A DNA stretch of 64,000 nucleotides from Verrucomicrobiales bacterium (GCA_029213265.1 JARGNG010000017.1:25979-89978), one strand, 5' to 3'. Positions 17,234 through 26,696 are shown, counted from the first letter of the stretch. Numbers and translations are program-made. Notes: generated from the sequence alone by a model not told the origin.

Positions 17234-18427
17234 ATGAAAACCCCGATCCTTCTACTGATTGCCGCCATTTCCCTTGGCACATTTGCAGCGCCTGCCAAAG
17301 AGTCCTGGAAGGTCCATGCCATTGATCCGGCCGACCCTGCGAATCACCTTGCCGGAGCAGACGGAATTCGGGTGGGAGATGTCAATCACGATGGACTTCC
17401 TGACCTGGTGACAGGGTGGGAAGAGGGAAAGGCCATCCGCATCTGCCTTCACCCGGGAAAGGAGAAGGTCAGGTCCCCGTGGAAAGCGATCACCGTCGGG
17501 AAAGTGCAGTCTGCCGAAGATGCCGTCTTTGCCGATCTTGACGGAGATGGACAACTCGACGTCGTCACTGCGACCGAGGGCAAGAAGCGGACGGTTTTTG
17601 TGCATTGGTCTCCCGCCGCCGAAGAATTGGAAGACGAATCCAAGTGGACCACGGCCGCGTTTCCGGGCACGAAGGAGAAGCAATGGTGGATGTATTCGGT
17701 TCCCTATGATCTCGATCACGACGGAGACACCGACTTGCTCGTTGGTTCCAAGAATGCCGGCGGATCCATCACCTGGCTGAAGAATCCGGGCAAGGACAAA
17801 GCAAGGCAACTCGACCTGTGGGAGTATCAGAAAATCTGTGATGCAGGATGGATCATGAGCATGAGAATTTTTGCGCAGGGTGAGAAAACATTTCTTCTCT
17901 ACTCCGACCGCAAGGGCGAACGGAGCGGCATCTACCTTCTCCCCCTTCTGAACGAGTCCCCCTGGTTGGGGGAACCGGTTTTGATCGGTGCCGCCGGAGA
18001 GGAAGTGATGTTTCTCGACATCGCCCACCTCGATGATGATAAGAGGACCGATATCGTCGCCGCAATCCGACCACGCTCGATCAGGGTTTTTTATCAGCCG
18101 GAGAATCCTCTCCAGGTCTGGGAGGACATGGCCGATCTTGATCCACTACCGAAACAGTTCGGGGATGCTAAAGCCGTGCGCGTCGGCCTGCTTGACGAAG
18201 ATCCTATTCCTGACTTCGCCATCACCTGCGAGCGGGCGAACGGGAGGCTGAAAGGCGTCCTCTGGTCGAACGTATTTTCCGAATTCACCGCAGTGAGCAA
18301 CGCTACCGGAATCAAATATGATCGCATTGAGTTGATCGACCTGGACGGGGACGGAGACCTCGACTTGTTGACCTGTGAGGAACGCGCCGGACTGGGTGTG
18401 ATCTGGTTTGAGAATCCTCTCCATTGA
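17234..18427 (+). CDS. Secreted FG-GAP/VCBS repeat protein
   Basis: About 397 residues with a signal peptide (MKTPILLLIAAISLG... cleaved near FAAPA). At least five repeats carry the calcium-binding DxDxDG pattern: DVNHDGLPDL, DLDGDGQLDV, DLDHDGDTDL, a degenerate DDDKRTDI, and DLDGDGDLDL near the C-terminus. Such proteins fold as beta-propellers outside the cytoplasm and serve in binding or adhesion; no catalytic site is visible. Start ATG 17234 is preferred to the upstream ATG at 17219 because it opens directly into the signal peptide. It shares a 52-base divergent promoter region with the protease-fusion gene. A short hairpin with a T run follows. Confidence 0.82.
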   Translation: MKTPILLLIAAISLGTFAAPAKESWKVHAIDPADPANHLAGADGIRVGDVNHDGLPDLVTGWEEGKAIRICLHPGKEKVRSPWKAITVGKVQSAEDAVFADLDGDGQLDVVTATEGKKRTVFVHWSPAAEELEDESKWTTAAFPGTKEKQWWMYSVPYDLDHDGDTDLLVGSKNAGGSITWLKNPGKDKARQLDLWEYQKICDAGWIMSMRIFAQGEKTFLLYSDRKGERSGIYLLPLLNESPWLGEPVLIGAAGEEVMFLDIAHLDDDKRTDIVAAIRPRSIRVFYQPENPLQVWEDMADLDPLPKQFGDAKAVRVGLLDEDPIPDFAITCERANGRLKGVLWSNVFSEFTAVSNATGIKYDRIELIDLDGDGDLDLLTCEERAGLGVIWFENPLH

Positions 18428-18473
18428 GCCGGGCGAAGAGGATCGCAGGCACCGGGCCCTGAGCGGACGGGCC

Positions 18474-18494
18474 ACTGCAAACGCAGTTTTTTTT
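18474..18494 (+). terminator. Short hairpin with eight-T run
   Basis: ACTGC and GCAGT pair around AAAC, followed directly by a run of eight T. The stem is only five pairs but the T run and position after the VCBS gene fit a terminator. Confidence 0.5.
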
Positions 18495-18541
18495 CGAAAC
18501 TTTCCCCGGAATCTTTGGTTCAATGAATCAACTCACCGGTC

Positions 18542-21055
18542 ATGAAAGTTTTCCGCCTCGCCCTGACGCTAGCCTTTTTCAGTTCGTCTTTCCTCTCTGC
18601 TCAGGAGATGAGCATGGACAAGGCACTGACTCAGAAGGAAACCGAATTCTTCGAAACGAAAATCCGTCCCGCCCTGATCAAGCATTGCTACAAGTGCCAC
18701 GCCGAAGAGGGAGACAAAGTGAAGGGCGGACTACTTCTCGATACGAAGGCCTCTTCACAGTCCGGTGGTGATTCCGGTCCTGCCGTCGTGCCTTTCGACC
18801 TGCACGCCAGCCTCCTCATCACAGCGATTCGCTACGAGGACAGCACCTTGGAGATGCCGCCGAAATACAAGCTCGAGGCTGACGTCATTGCAGACTTTGA
18901 AACATGGATCGAAATGGGAGCACCTGATCCACGGGAGCGCCGAAAATCGACCGGCGCGCCCCAGGAATACACCAGCACCATCGACATCGAAGAGGGCCGG
19001 AAACACTGGGCCTATCAGGCACCCATCAAGCCCTCCACTCCCAAGCTGTCGACGCAGGCTGACTGGGTCCGGAATCCGATCGACGCTTTTGTCGGAGCGG
19101 TGCACGAAGGAAATGGAATCACTCCCTCCCCGGAAGCCGATCCCCGGGCATTCGTTCGCCGACTCTTCTTTGACCTGATCGGACTTCCTCCTCAATCCAG
19201 ACAGGTCGAAGCCTTTGTCGCGGCCTACGGCAAGGACCCTGACAAGGCGGTCAAGGACACCGTCAATCTGCTCATGGATTCGGAACAATTTGGAGAACGC
19301 TGGGGGCGGCGCTGGCTCGACGTCGCGCGCTTTGCCGAGTCCACCGGCAAGGAAGTCAATGCGACCTTCCCCCATGCCTGGCGCTATCGGGACTATGTGA
19401 TTGATTCTTTCAACGAGGACAAACCATTCGACCGGTTTGTCAGGGAACAACTCGCCGGAGATCTGCTTGAAGCGGAGTCAGAGACTGAAGCAGCCCAAAA
19501 CCTCATCGCGACAGGCTTTCTTGCGATCGGGACAAAAGGGCTCAACGAGCAAAATGCCCGTCAGTTCCGTTTCGATCTCATCGATGAGCAGATCGATACA
19601 ACAACGCAGGCGTTTCTGGGAACGACCGCAGCCTGTGCTCGGTGTCATGATCACAAATTCGATCCCATCCCGATGTCCGACTACTACTCATTGGCCGGCA
19701 TTCTCCTGAGCAGCGAAACCCTGTTTGGTACTGCCGAGGCACTTCAAAACCGCAAGTCGACCGAGCTGTTGTCTCTGCCTACCGGGTTTTCCTCCGGAAC
19801 CGAACCCAAGTCTCTTGGCGAACTGATTGATATGGAATTCCAGCTCGACCTCCTTCGCGAGCGACTTGCCACGCTGATTGCGGACTCGAGAGCGGCGAGA
19901 CAGTCCGGCGACAACGAGGAAGCGACGCGGATTCGCCTGCAGATTCTGGGGACCCAAAATCGGGTTGGCATCACCGAACGCATCCTCGCTTCCTACGACG
20001 ATTCCGGATATCCGATTCCATTCGCGATGGGAGTGCGAGACCGGGCCGAGCCTTTTGATTCTCAGATCCTGATCCGGGGGGAAGAGGACAATCCGACCGA
20101 AGAGCGGGCTCCCCGCGGCTTCCTCCAGGTCGTGCAGACAAACGACGAGGAACCGATTCCATCTGATGAGAGCGGCCGTCTTCAAATGGCCAACTGGATC
20201 ACCTCTCCAGGGAACCCCCTGACCGCCCGTGTGTTCGTAAACCGGGTCTGGTCCTGGATGTTCGGGGAAGGGATTGTGCGATCCATCGATAACTTCGGCT
20301 CAACCGGCGATACTCCGACCCATCCCGAACTTCTCGACTATCTCGCGGTTCGCTTCGTCGAACTGGACTGGTCCGTAAAAGATCTCGTTCGGGAAATCGC
20401 CACGAGTAGCACCTACCGCATGGGATCCGACCATCACGAGGACTACTTTCAAAAAGATCCGGAGAACACCTTGCTTTGGAAGATGAACAAGCGCCGGCTC
20501 GACGCCGAGTCACTGCGCGACGCGACTCTCGCCGTCAGCGGACAAATCGATCTAAGTCGCCCTTCCGGCTCGCTCGTCTCGGAGGTCGGAGCCGGATTTG
20601 TCGGCCGAACGATTCAGGAGGCTCAGATCAATCAGGAAACGAAGCATCGCTCCGTCTACCTTCCCATCGTTCGAGGTCTTGTTCCGGAATCGCTCGGTCT
20701 GTTCGACTTCGCCGACCCGAGCCTGCTCTCCGGGAAGCGGGAAATCACAACTGTGCCTTCGCAAGCCCTCTACATGATGAATTCAGATTTCGTCATTGGG
20801 AATTCCGAGGCGATGGCGCGCCATCTGATCGAAGACCTCGGGCTTCGGGGAGGCAAACTGGCGATCGAGGCGTTCTACCGATGCTATTCCCGCCCTCCCA
20901 CCGAAGCGGAGGGGAAGGAGACGAAAGCCTATATCGAACGATTCCTCGAAACCGCGAAGAAGTCCGGATTGGAGACCGAGAAAGCCCGCATGCTCGCTCT
21001 TACCACCTTTTGCCAGTCTCTCATCTCCAGCGCCGAATTCCGCTACCTGAACTGA
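18542..21055 (+). CDS. PSCyt1-DUF1549-DUF1553 (PSD1) cytochrome-like protein, short form
   Basis: The 837-residue secreted protein (signal peptide cleaved near SAQ, residue 21) has a CYKCH haem motif at residues 49-53, DUF1549 with a second CARCH motif near residue 363, and DUF1553 from about 545 to 800. It is a paralogue of the 1006-residue protein at 4360 but lacks that protein's long central region between DUF1549 and DUF1553. Family function is unproven; periplasmic redox or hydrolytic chemistry on polysaccharide-derived substrates has been proposed from context in related phyla. It is followed 21 bases later by its DUF1501 partner, the standard arrangement. Confidence 0.92.
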   Translation: MKVFRLALTLAFFSSSFLSAQEMSMDKALTQKETEFFETKIRPALIKHCYKCHAEEGDKVKGGLLLDTKASSQSGGDSGPAVVPFDLHASLLITAIRYEDSTLEMPPKYKLEADVIADFETWIEMGAPDPRERRKSTGAPQEYTSTIDIEEGRKHWAYQAPIKPSTPKLSTQADWVRNPIDAFVGAVHEGNGITPSPEADPRAFVRRLFFDLIGLPPQSRQVEAFVAAYGKDPDKAVKDTVNLLMDSEQFGERWGRRWLDVARFAESTGKEVNATFPHAWRYRDYVIDSFNEDKPFDRFVREQLAGDLLEAESETEAAQNLIATGFLAIGTKGLNEQNARQFRFDLIDEQIDTTTQAFLGTTAACARCHDHKFDPIPMSDYYSLAGILLSSETLFGTAEALQNRKSTELLSLPTGFSSGTEPKSLGELIDMEFQLDLLRERLATLIADSRAARQSGDNEEATRIRLQILGTQNRVGITERILASYDDSGYPIPFAMGVRDRAEPFDSQILIRGEEDNPTEERAPRGFLQVVQTNDEEPIPSDESGRLQMANWITSPGNPLTARVFVNRVWSWMFGEGIVRSIDNFGSTGDTPTHPELLDYLAVRFVELDWSVKDLVREIATSSTYRMGSDHHEDYFQKDPENTLLWKMNKRRLDAESLRDATLAVSGQIDLSRPSGSLVSEVGAGFVGRTIQEAQINQETKHRSVYLPIVRGLVPESLGLFDFADPSLLSGKREITTVPSQALYMMNSDFVIGNSEAMARHLIEDLGLRGGKLAIEAFYRCYSRPPTEAEGKETKAYIERFLETAKKSGLETEKARMLALTTFCQSLISSAEFRYLN

Positions 21056-21076
21056 TTTCCAACCTCCCACCTCACC

Positions 21077-22450
21077 ATGCAAACTCGTAGAGACCTCCTC
21101 AAGACTACCGGTTCCGGATTTGGATACCTCGCCTTTTCCGCCCTCACTACGATGGCGGCCCAGCGCAGCGCAGCGAGCTCCGCTCTGAATCCGCTTTCGC
21201 CCAAGACTCCCCACTTCGCGCCGAAAGCGAAACGGGTCATCTTTCTCGCCATGCAGGGAGGTCCCTCCCATGTGGACACCTTTGACTACAAGCCGCAACT
21301 GACGAAAGACAACGGCAAGGAGGCGAAAGGTTTCGCCAAGCTGCTCGGATCGCCCTTCGAGTTCAAACAGCACGGTGAAAGCGGTCTGCCCATTTCTGAA
21401 CTGTTCCCGCATCTGGCCGAACATGCCGATGACCTGTGCCTGATCAACAGCATGCACACGGACATTCCCAATCATCCCCAGGCGACCACCCAGATGCACA
21501 CGGGGAATTTTCAGTTTGTCCGCCCTTCCCTCGGTGCGTGGACGCTCTACGGTCTTGGCACTCAAAATGACAGCCTTCCCGGGTTCATCACCCTGGCCCC
21601 TCCCAACGGGGCTCAAAACTACGGAAGTGCCTTTCTCCCGGCGATCTACCAGGGCACCCCGATTGGAAAGCAGGCCCGGAACCGCTTTGTCGCCCGGGAG
21701 GAACAAAGCGAGGTCAGCAATATTTCGAATCCCCGTCTGAACCGTGATCTTCAACGGGTTCAACTCGACTTTGTGAAATCACTCAATGCGGAAAAATTGA
21801 AGCGGGACGAGCATCATCCCGAGGTCGAAGGAATCATCGAATCCTATGAACTTGCGTTCCGTATGCAGGACGAATTACCCGATGTGCTTGACGTCTCGGA
21901 CGAACCGGAATCGATTCGCAAGCTCTACGGTCTCGACGACCGCACCAGCGGCACCTTCGCCCGTCAATGCCTCTCGGCGCGACGACTTGCCGAAGCGGGG
22001 GTTCGCTTCATCCAGGTCAATCATGGCAACTGGGATCACCACCGGAATCTCGTTGGAGGACTGGAGCAGAATTGCAACGAGATCGATCGGCCGATCGCGG
22101 CCCTGCTTGAGGACCTCAAGCAACGCGACATGCTGAAGGACACTCTCGTGATGTGGGCAGGAGAATTCGGCAGAACCCCGCACGGTCAGAGCACGAACGG
22201 ACGCGATCACAACAACAAAGGGTATTCCATGTGGATGGCCGGCGGAGGAGTTCGCGGGGGGCTTCGTTACGGGTCAACCGATGAACATGGCCACCAGGCG
22301 GTTCTCGATAAGGTTCACATTCATGACTGGCACGCCACGATTCTCCATCTATTGGGCCTGAATCACGAACAGCTCACCTATCCGTATGCCGGGCGGGACT
22401 TCCGTTTGACCGACGTGCACGGGCAGATCGTGAAAGGGATCCTGGCGTAG
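21077..22450 (+). CDS. DUF1501 family protein with Tat signal
   Basis: The 457-residue product starts with a clear twin-arginine signal (TRRDLLKTTGSGFG...). The DUF1501 core shows VIFLAMQGGPSHVDTFDYKP near the N-terminus, INHGNWDHH-like His/Asp residues in the middle and WAGEFGRTPHGQ with GRDHNNKG near the end. The fold is alkaline phosphatase/sulfatase-like, with no assigned reaction. It is probably co-transcribed with the PSCyt gene just upstream. It is a paralogue of the protein at 7401. Two inverted GTAG palindromes follow before the next gene. Confidence 0.92.
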   Translation: MQTRRDLLKTTGSGFGYLAFSALTTMAAQRSAASSALNPLSPKTPHFAPKAKRVIFLAMQGGPSHVDTFDYKPQLTKDNGKEAKGFAKLLGSPFEFKQHGESGLPISELFPHLAEHADDLCLINSMHTDIPNHPQATTQMHTGNFQFVRPSLGAWTLYGLGTQNDSLPGFITLAPPNGAQNYGSAFLPAIYQGTPIGKQARNRFVAREEQSEVSNISNPRLNRDLQRVQLDFVKSLNAEKLKRDEHHPEVEGIIESYELAFRMQDELPDVLDVSDEPESIRKLYGLDDRTSGTFARQCLSARRLAEAGVRFIQVNHGNWDHHRNLVGGLEQNCNEIDRPIAALLEDLKQRDMLKDTLVMWAGEFGRTPHGQSTNGRDHNNKGYSMWMAGGGVRGGLRYGSTDEHGHQAVLDKVHIHDWHATILHLLGLNHEQLTYPYAGRDFRLTDVHGQIVKGILA

Positions 22451-22461
22451 GCCGCACCACG

Positions 22462-22485
22462 GTGGCCGCACTCACAAGAGCGTGA
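22462..22485. repeat. GTAG-type palindrome, family A, degenerate copy
   Basis: A degenerate copy (GTGG in place of GTAG, ACAA loop) of the family A element. It is paired in inverted orientation with the canonical copy at 22500-22523. Confidence 0.5.
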
Positions 22486-22499
22486 TTTTCTTACCAACT

Positions 22500-22523
22500 C
22501 CACCGTCTTGCGACGGCGGCTAC
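22500..22523. repeat. GTAG palindrome, family A (minus orientation)
   Basis: On the minus strand: GTAG, then an 8-bp stem with one G-T wobble whose core is CCGTC-GCAA-GACGG, ending in TGG. The same 24-bp element recurs at 51577, 51660, 59838, 62031 and in the terminal array. Confidence 0.7.
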
Positions 22524-22596
22524 ACCCCTCTTCGGTTATGCGTAAAGGCGCCAACGCGGGCTTGTCAGAGAGCGGGAAAAGCGTTGTATTCCCTCC

Positions 22597-23835
22597 ATGC
22601 ATCGCTCGATTCTCTCTTTTCTGCTTCTAATCTCGCTGAATTCCGCCCGGGCCGATTTCTGGCCCGAATTTCGTGGACCCGACAAAAATGGACACGCATC
22701 CGACGCTCAAGTCCCGCTTCGCTGGTCCGACCGGAAAAACGTCGCCTGGAAAATCGAAGTCGAGGGCAAAGCCTGGTCTTCCCCCGTTCTCGCCAATGAA
22801 CGCGTATTTGTCACCACCGCCCTGGTGGATGGGGAGGATCTCTCTTTGCAGGCGCATTGCTACAGCCTGTCAGACGGAAAGCTGATCTGGGAAAAGGAAA
22901 TCTTTCAACGGGAGGCCGATAAGATGCACAAGAAAAACAGTCATGCCTCCCCCACTCCGATTTTTAAAGACGGAAAGCTCTACTGTCACTTTGGTCATCA
23001 CGGGACGGCGGCTCTGGATTCTGCCTCTGGCGAGGTCATCTGGAAGCAGGAGTCGATCAAGTTCAAGCCCGTGCACGGAACAGGCGGCTCTCCCGCTCTC
23101 TCCGGGGATTGCCTTATTTTCTCCTGCGACGGGCAGGAGAACCCGATTGTCGTCGCATTGAACAAACAAGACGGCTCAATTCTCTGGAAGACGCCGCGAA
23201 ACGTCGAGGTGACGCGGAAGTTCTCTTTTTCCACGCCTCTCGTCATCGAGGTAGCCGGAAGTGCGCAAGCGGTGCTGCCCGGATCAGGCGCGGTGATTGC
23301 CTACCAGCCGTCCGATGGGAAAGAGATCTGGCGCTTTGACTACGACGAGGGCTATTCCGTGGTTCCCCGCCCTCTCTATCACAACGGGAAAATCTACGTT
23401 TGTTCCGGATTCAATCGGGCCATTCTTTATGCGGTCAAAGTCGACGGAGAGGCCAAAGGCGACATCACCGAATCCAATCTGGTCTGGAAGGTGGAAAAGG
23501 CGATTCCAAAAGAAAGCTCGCCCATCATCGTGGACGACCTTCTTTTCATCAATGATGACAAAGGCATTCTCTCCTGCTTCAACGCGGACACCGGGGAGCA
23601 CCACTATTCCGAGCGCCTCAACGGAGAAGGTGGATTCTCCTCCTCACCAGTATTTGCGGGAGGCCATCTCTTTTTCCACAATGGAGAAGGGATCACCACG
23701 GTGGTGAAACCGGAGGATCGTTTTCGGAAAGTGGAGGAGAACGACATTGGTGAGTTCGGTCTCTCCTCGTTTGCAGTTGCCTCCGACGGATTTGTCGTTC
23801 GCACTGAAGGCAGCCTCTTGCGTATCGCCGAGTAG
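22597..23835 (+). CDS. Secreted PQQ-like beta-propeller repeat protein
   Basis: The 412-residue product has a signal peptide (MHRSILSFLLLISLNSARA) followed by FWPEFRGPDKNGH, the usual opening of PQQ-like propeller proteins in Planctomycetes and Verrucomicrobiota. Repeats of the type WKIEVEGKAWSSPV, GKLIWEKE, GEVIWKQES, GSILWKTPR and GKEIWRFD mark successive blades. These proteins resemble quinoprotein dehydrogenases or BamB; no dehydrogenase domain or cofactor-specific site can be assigned here, so a structural or binding role is equally likely. Localisation should be periplasmic or extracellular. It converges with the sigma factor gene. Confidence 0.85.
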   Translation: MHRSILSFLLLISLNSARADFWPEFRGPDKNGHASDAQVPLRWSDRKNVAWKIEVEGKAWSSPVLANERVFVTTALVDGEDLSLQAHCYSLSDGKLIWEKEIFQREADKMHKKNSHASPTPIFKDGKLYCHFGHHGTAALDSASGEVIWKQESIKFKPVHGTGGSPALSGDCLIFSCDGQENPIVVALNKQDGSILWKTPRNVEVTRKFSFSTPLVIEVAGSAQAVLPGSGAVIAYQPSDGKEIWRFDYDEGYSVVPRPLYHNGKIYVCSGFNRAILYAVKVDGEAKGDITESNLVWKVEKAIPKESSPIIVDDLLFINDDKGILSCFNADTGEHHYSERLNGEGGFSSSPVFAGGHLFFHNGEGITTVVKPEDRFRKVEENDIGEFGLSSFAVASDGFVVRTEGSLLRIAE

Positions 23836-23853
23836 CAGGCGCTCCTTCGCAGA

Positions 23854-24477
23854 CTACTGATCCAGATACCGTTGGAGGGTCTCTTTCAACTGGGTACGCG
23901 CCCGGAAGAGCAGGCTCTTGACGGCCGGGATCGACATTCCGAGAACGTTTCCAATTTCCTCGTAGGGCATTTCTTCGTAACGGCGCAGAACCACAGCGAG
24001 TCGCTGCTTTTCCGGCAGTGACTGGATGGCATCGTCGACCGCTTTTTCCAACTCAGCGTGAAGTACGTCCTGATCAGGAGAAGGGCTGTGCTCATCTTCG
24101 ACCTGATGGTGGGACACCTCCTCCCGCTCCTCCACCGAAACGGTAGGCTTCCGTTTTCGCCGCCGGGTTTCATTGAAGACCAGGTTCCGGGTAATGGTGA
24201 ACAACCAGGTTGTGAATTTCGCCTGCGGCTCATAGCGCCCCGCCGACTTCCAAACTCGAATGAAGACCTGCTGGGCGATGTCTTCCGCCTCGGAGGCGCC
24301 ACCGAGCATTTTTGCGACGGTTCCGATGACGGCGCCCTGATGCAATTCGACGAGAAGTTCGAATGCCTCCATGTCACCTCCTTTCACCTTGAGCATGAGA
24401 GAAACATCTCTCTCATTGCGCTCCCTCTTCTCCGCTTCCTCATCGGAATCTGGCGGAGTAGAGTCGGGCGGAATCAT
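23854..24477 (-). CDS. ECF-type RNA polymerase sigma factor
   Basis: The 207-residue product has sigma-70 region 2 (about 25-95, including AEDIAQQVFIRVWKS and TWLFTITRNLVFNETRR) and region 4 (about 145-205, LPEKQRLAVVLRRYEEMPYEEIGNVLGMSIPAVKSLLFRAR). Regions 1 and 3 are absent, as in ECF sigma factors. It directs core polymerase to a dedicated promoter set. No anti-sigma gene is adjacent, so the signal is unknown. I use the ATG whose complement ends at 24477 (MIPPDSTPPDS), which gives the usual ECF length; the longer frame to 24642 overlaps the divergent membrane-protein gene and looks spurious. Confidence 0.9.
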   Translation of the reverse strand: MIPPDSTPPDSDEEAEKRERNERDVSLMLKVKGGDMEAFELLVELHQGAVIGTVAKMLGGASEAEDIAQQVFIRVWKSAGRYEPQAKFTTWLFTITRNLVFNETRRRKRKPTVSVEEREEVSHHQVEDEHSPSPDQDVLHAELEKAVDDAIQSLPEKQRLAVVLRRYEEMPYEEIGNVLGMSIPAVKSLLFRARTQLKETLQRYLDQ

Positions 24478-24600
24478 GAAGGTCAAAAGTTTTAAGAAAA
24501 TCCGAAAGGAAATCGTCCAATAGCAGGTAATGTGAACCCCATCAAGCCGGGAATGTTCTACAAAGAATGTCCCGGATTTTTCTTTGTCTCCATCCTGCCG

Positions 24601-25224
24601 ATGAATTCCGCCCCAAAACAACGTCCTCGACGACGTTGGCAACCCATGCGATTGCTCGCCTTGTGGGTGATGAGGCTTGGTCTTCCGACCGAAGCCGTGG
24701 CCATCACTGGAATGGTTGTCGGAATTCTGGCGGGACTCTCCTTCATGGCCACGAGCGAATTGTCCCGCTCCTCAACTTTCTGGGCATTGGGACTCGTCTT
24801 TTGCATTCTCCGTATTGTTTCGATTCGAATCGATGCCTTTCTCCAGAAACATTCTGAGGGATTCGTGGAAGATGAATATTTTCAGGAATTGCCTGAACGT
24901 GTTTCCGATGCCGTGGCCCTGATCGGTTTCGGATTTGCTTCGCTCTCCAATCCGTGGCTGGGACTCGCCACCGCTCTGGCTGCCATTTTTTCCGCTTATG
25001 TCCGCTCCCTGGGTATGCTGAGGGGGGCTGCTAAAGAGAAGGCATCTTCAGGCCCCATGACCCGAATTCACCGCCTCGTGCTGCTCTCCCTGACCTCGAT
25101 CCTGATGATGTTCGACATTTCAGAGGATCGATTCGATACCTCGATCCCCGAGATCACACTCTGGATTATTTTCCTCGGCTGCATCGCGACCATTCTCATT
25201 CGCCTCATCAAGATTCGGCGCTGA
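24601..25224 (+). CDS. Integral membrane protein, degenerate CDP-alcohol phosphatidyltransferase-like
   Basis: The 207-residue protein starts with a basic segment (RPRRRW) and then has about five or six hydrophobic segments. RIDAFLQKH ... ELPERVSDAVALIGFGFA aligns in spacing with the CDP-alcohol phosphatidyltransferase motif, whose usual form is DG-x2-AR-x8-G-x3-D-x3-D. The second half (ER-SD) is kept but the DG and AR positions are not, so classical catalysis is doubtful. The family normally transfers a phosphoalcohol to or from CDP-alcohols in phospholipid synthesis. I chose ATG 24601 because it starts the charged N-terminus. It is divergent from the sigma factor gene. Alternative view: an unrelated small membrane protein with chance similarity. 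Confidence 0.55.
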   Translation: MNSAPKQRPRRRWQPMRLLALWVMRLGLPTEAVAITGMVVGILAGLSFMATSELSRSSTFWALGLVFCILRIVSIRIDAFLQKHSEGFVEDEYFQELPERVSDAVALIGFGFASLSNPWLGLATALAAIFSAYVRSLGMLRGAAKEKASSGPMTRIHRLVLLSLTSILMMFDISEDRFDTSIPEITLWIIFLGCIATILIRLIKIRR

Positions 25225-25235
25225 TCTCCTTTTAG

Positions 25236-25279
25236 TTAAGATTTCTTAAACACTTTCTCGACAGGTTACGTTCCCTGTC
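25236..25279 (+). promoter_or_regulatory. Two short inverted repeats upstream of the amidase gene
   Basis: TTAAGA-TT-TCTTAA (25236-25249) and GACAGG-N8-CCTGTC (25260-25279) lie in the 67-base gap before the amidase ATG at 25292. The second ends 12 bases from the start codon. They could be operator sites; no regulator is identifiable. Confidence 0.3.
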
Positions 25280-25291
25280 TATTCTATCGGT

Positions 25292-25906
25292 ATGCGGCGG
25301 TTTTCTCTCCTTCCATCTCTCGCGCTCCTGCTTCTGTTGGCAGGATCGGCGAAAGGCGTCGCCGGGGAAAAATTCACCCGGGTTGTGATCGATCCAGGTC
25401 ACGGAGGGCTGGATCCCGGCTCGAGTGCCTTTGGGTTGTTGGAGAAAGAACTCACGCTCGACCTGGCCAAAAGGCTGGAGAAAATTCTTTCCTCTCACGG
25501 CCTGACGACAGAACTGACCCGTCGCGTCGACAAATATGTGGAGCTCGGTGACCGGGCGGAAAAGGCCAATTCTCAGGCCGGCACGATCTTTGTCAGCGTC
25601 CACTTCAATGCTCATACCGATCGCAGTATCAGCGGCACAGAGACTCTCTACTGGCCGGGCAGCGATTCCGGACGCGAGCTTGCCAGCTATGTGCAAAGTG
25701 AGTTGGGACGAAGGCTCGTGACGAGAAACCGGGGATTCAAACCGAAACGCCTCAAGGTCCTCGAGAAGACCAAGTGCACGGCAGTCCTCATCGAATGTGG
25801 TTTTATTTCCAACCGATGGGAGAGCCAGCGTTGCGGTGCAGAATGGTTTCGACAAATTATAGCGGAAGAAATTGCCCAGGGAATCCTCCGCTATCGAGAT
25901 CTCTAA
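25292..25906 (+). CDS. N-acetylmuramoyl-L-alanine amidase (Amidase_3)
   Basis: The 204-residue protein has a signal peptide (MRRFSLLPSLALLLLLAGSAKG) and an Amidase_3 domain filling the rest. Zinc ligands are visible: His37 in VVIDPGHGG, Glu53 in LEKELTLDLA and His104 in FVSVHFNAH. The catalytic Glu is in AVLIECGFISN. It should cleave the amide bond between N-acetylmuramic acid and L-alanine in peptidoglycan, typically at septa. No AMIN or SPOR targeting domain is present. It lies on the same strand as the preceding membrane-protein gene but a 67-base spacer with inverted repeats intervenes. Confidence 0.93.
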   Translation: MRRFSLLPSLALLLLLAGSAKGVAGEKFTRVVIDPGHGGLDPGSSAFGLLEKELTLDLAKRLEKILSSHGLTTELTRRVDKYVELGDRAEKANSQAGTIFVSVHFNAHTDRSISGTETLYWPGSDSGRELASYVQSELGRRLVTRNRGFKPKRLKVLEKTKCTAVLIECGFISNRWESQRCGAEWFRQIIAEEIAQGILRYRDL

Positions 25907-26042
25907 TCGATTTCCGCGATCACATTTAGTTCATTTTTCTAATTTTTTAATGAATTTCGGCCTTTTCCATTGTCAGTCCGTGTGATAAAATCCATATGGG
26001 TTGTTCCCACGTTCCATAATTTTTGCACTTTCCTGCCGCACC

Positions 26043-26654
26043 ATGAGTGATCCAATAGCGAACCGCACGCTCGAGCTTGCCTGCACGGTCGGAGCCATAG
26101 ATAATGCCCTCGAGGCCATTGAAGACGGTGCCGACGTGAATTTTCAGGGCGGAGCCCCTCTTTTCCTCGCGATCATCAATCGCAATCGCTCATTGATTCA
26201 TTTGCTTCTCGATCACGGAGCGATTGCTGACCACTTCATTACGAAAAAGAAGATAACCCTGATCGAGGGACGGGAAGACCTCGTCGAAGAACTCGTTGCC
26301 TGTGCCCCTCACAATCCCCGCGATGTGAAGCCAGAGCAAATCGAAGAGATTGACACGGCGATTCGATCGACCGGTGTGGAAATTTTGCTTTCTGACATCG
26401 ATTGGGACAAGGCGACCCGATTTCGCGACTCTCTCGACGCGATCGGGGCTGGCTCAAGTCATCGCTGTGTTGCTGAATTTCTCCAGTGGGCCCGAAGCGA
26501 GACCAGGACGGATCCTGAGAGCCTTGGTACCTTTCTGACGGACCACGATCCCACCGTTAATGAATACCGGGAGCGCTATGCGTCGACGGGCGAAGACCTT
26601 GTCGCACTGGCGTATGACTACATTTCCGATTCCGGAGATAAAGGAAGCGAGTGA
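26043..26654 (+). CDS. Ankyrin-repeat-like protein of unknown function
   Basis: The 203-residue product has an N-terminal pair of ankyrin-like repeats (ELACTVGAIDNALEAIEDGADVN and PLFLAIINRNRSLIHLLLDHGA). The remaining 125 residues are acidic, predicted helical and unassigned. Ankyrin repeats usually mediate protein-protein contacts. No signal peptide is present, so it is probably cytoplasmic. ATG 26043 is preferred over the in-frame ATG at 26001, because it opens directly into the repeat region. A strong terminator follows 43 bases after the stop. Confidence 0.65.
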   Translation: MSDPIANRTLELACTVGAIDNALEAIEDGADVNFQGGAPLFLAIINRNRSLIHLLLDHGAIADHFITKKKITLIEGREDLVEELVACAPHNPRDVKPEQIEEIDTAIRSTGVEILLSDIDWDKATRFRDSLDAIGAGSSHRCVAEFLQWARSETRTDPESLGTFLTDHDPTVNEYRERYASTGEDLVALAYDYISDSGDKGSE

Positions 26655-26696
26655 GTAGTGCTTTCTCTTCTGAAAGACCGCCTGTTTTCCTGACGT

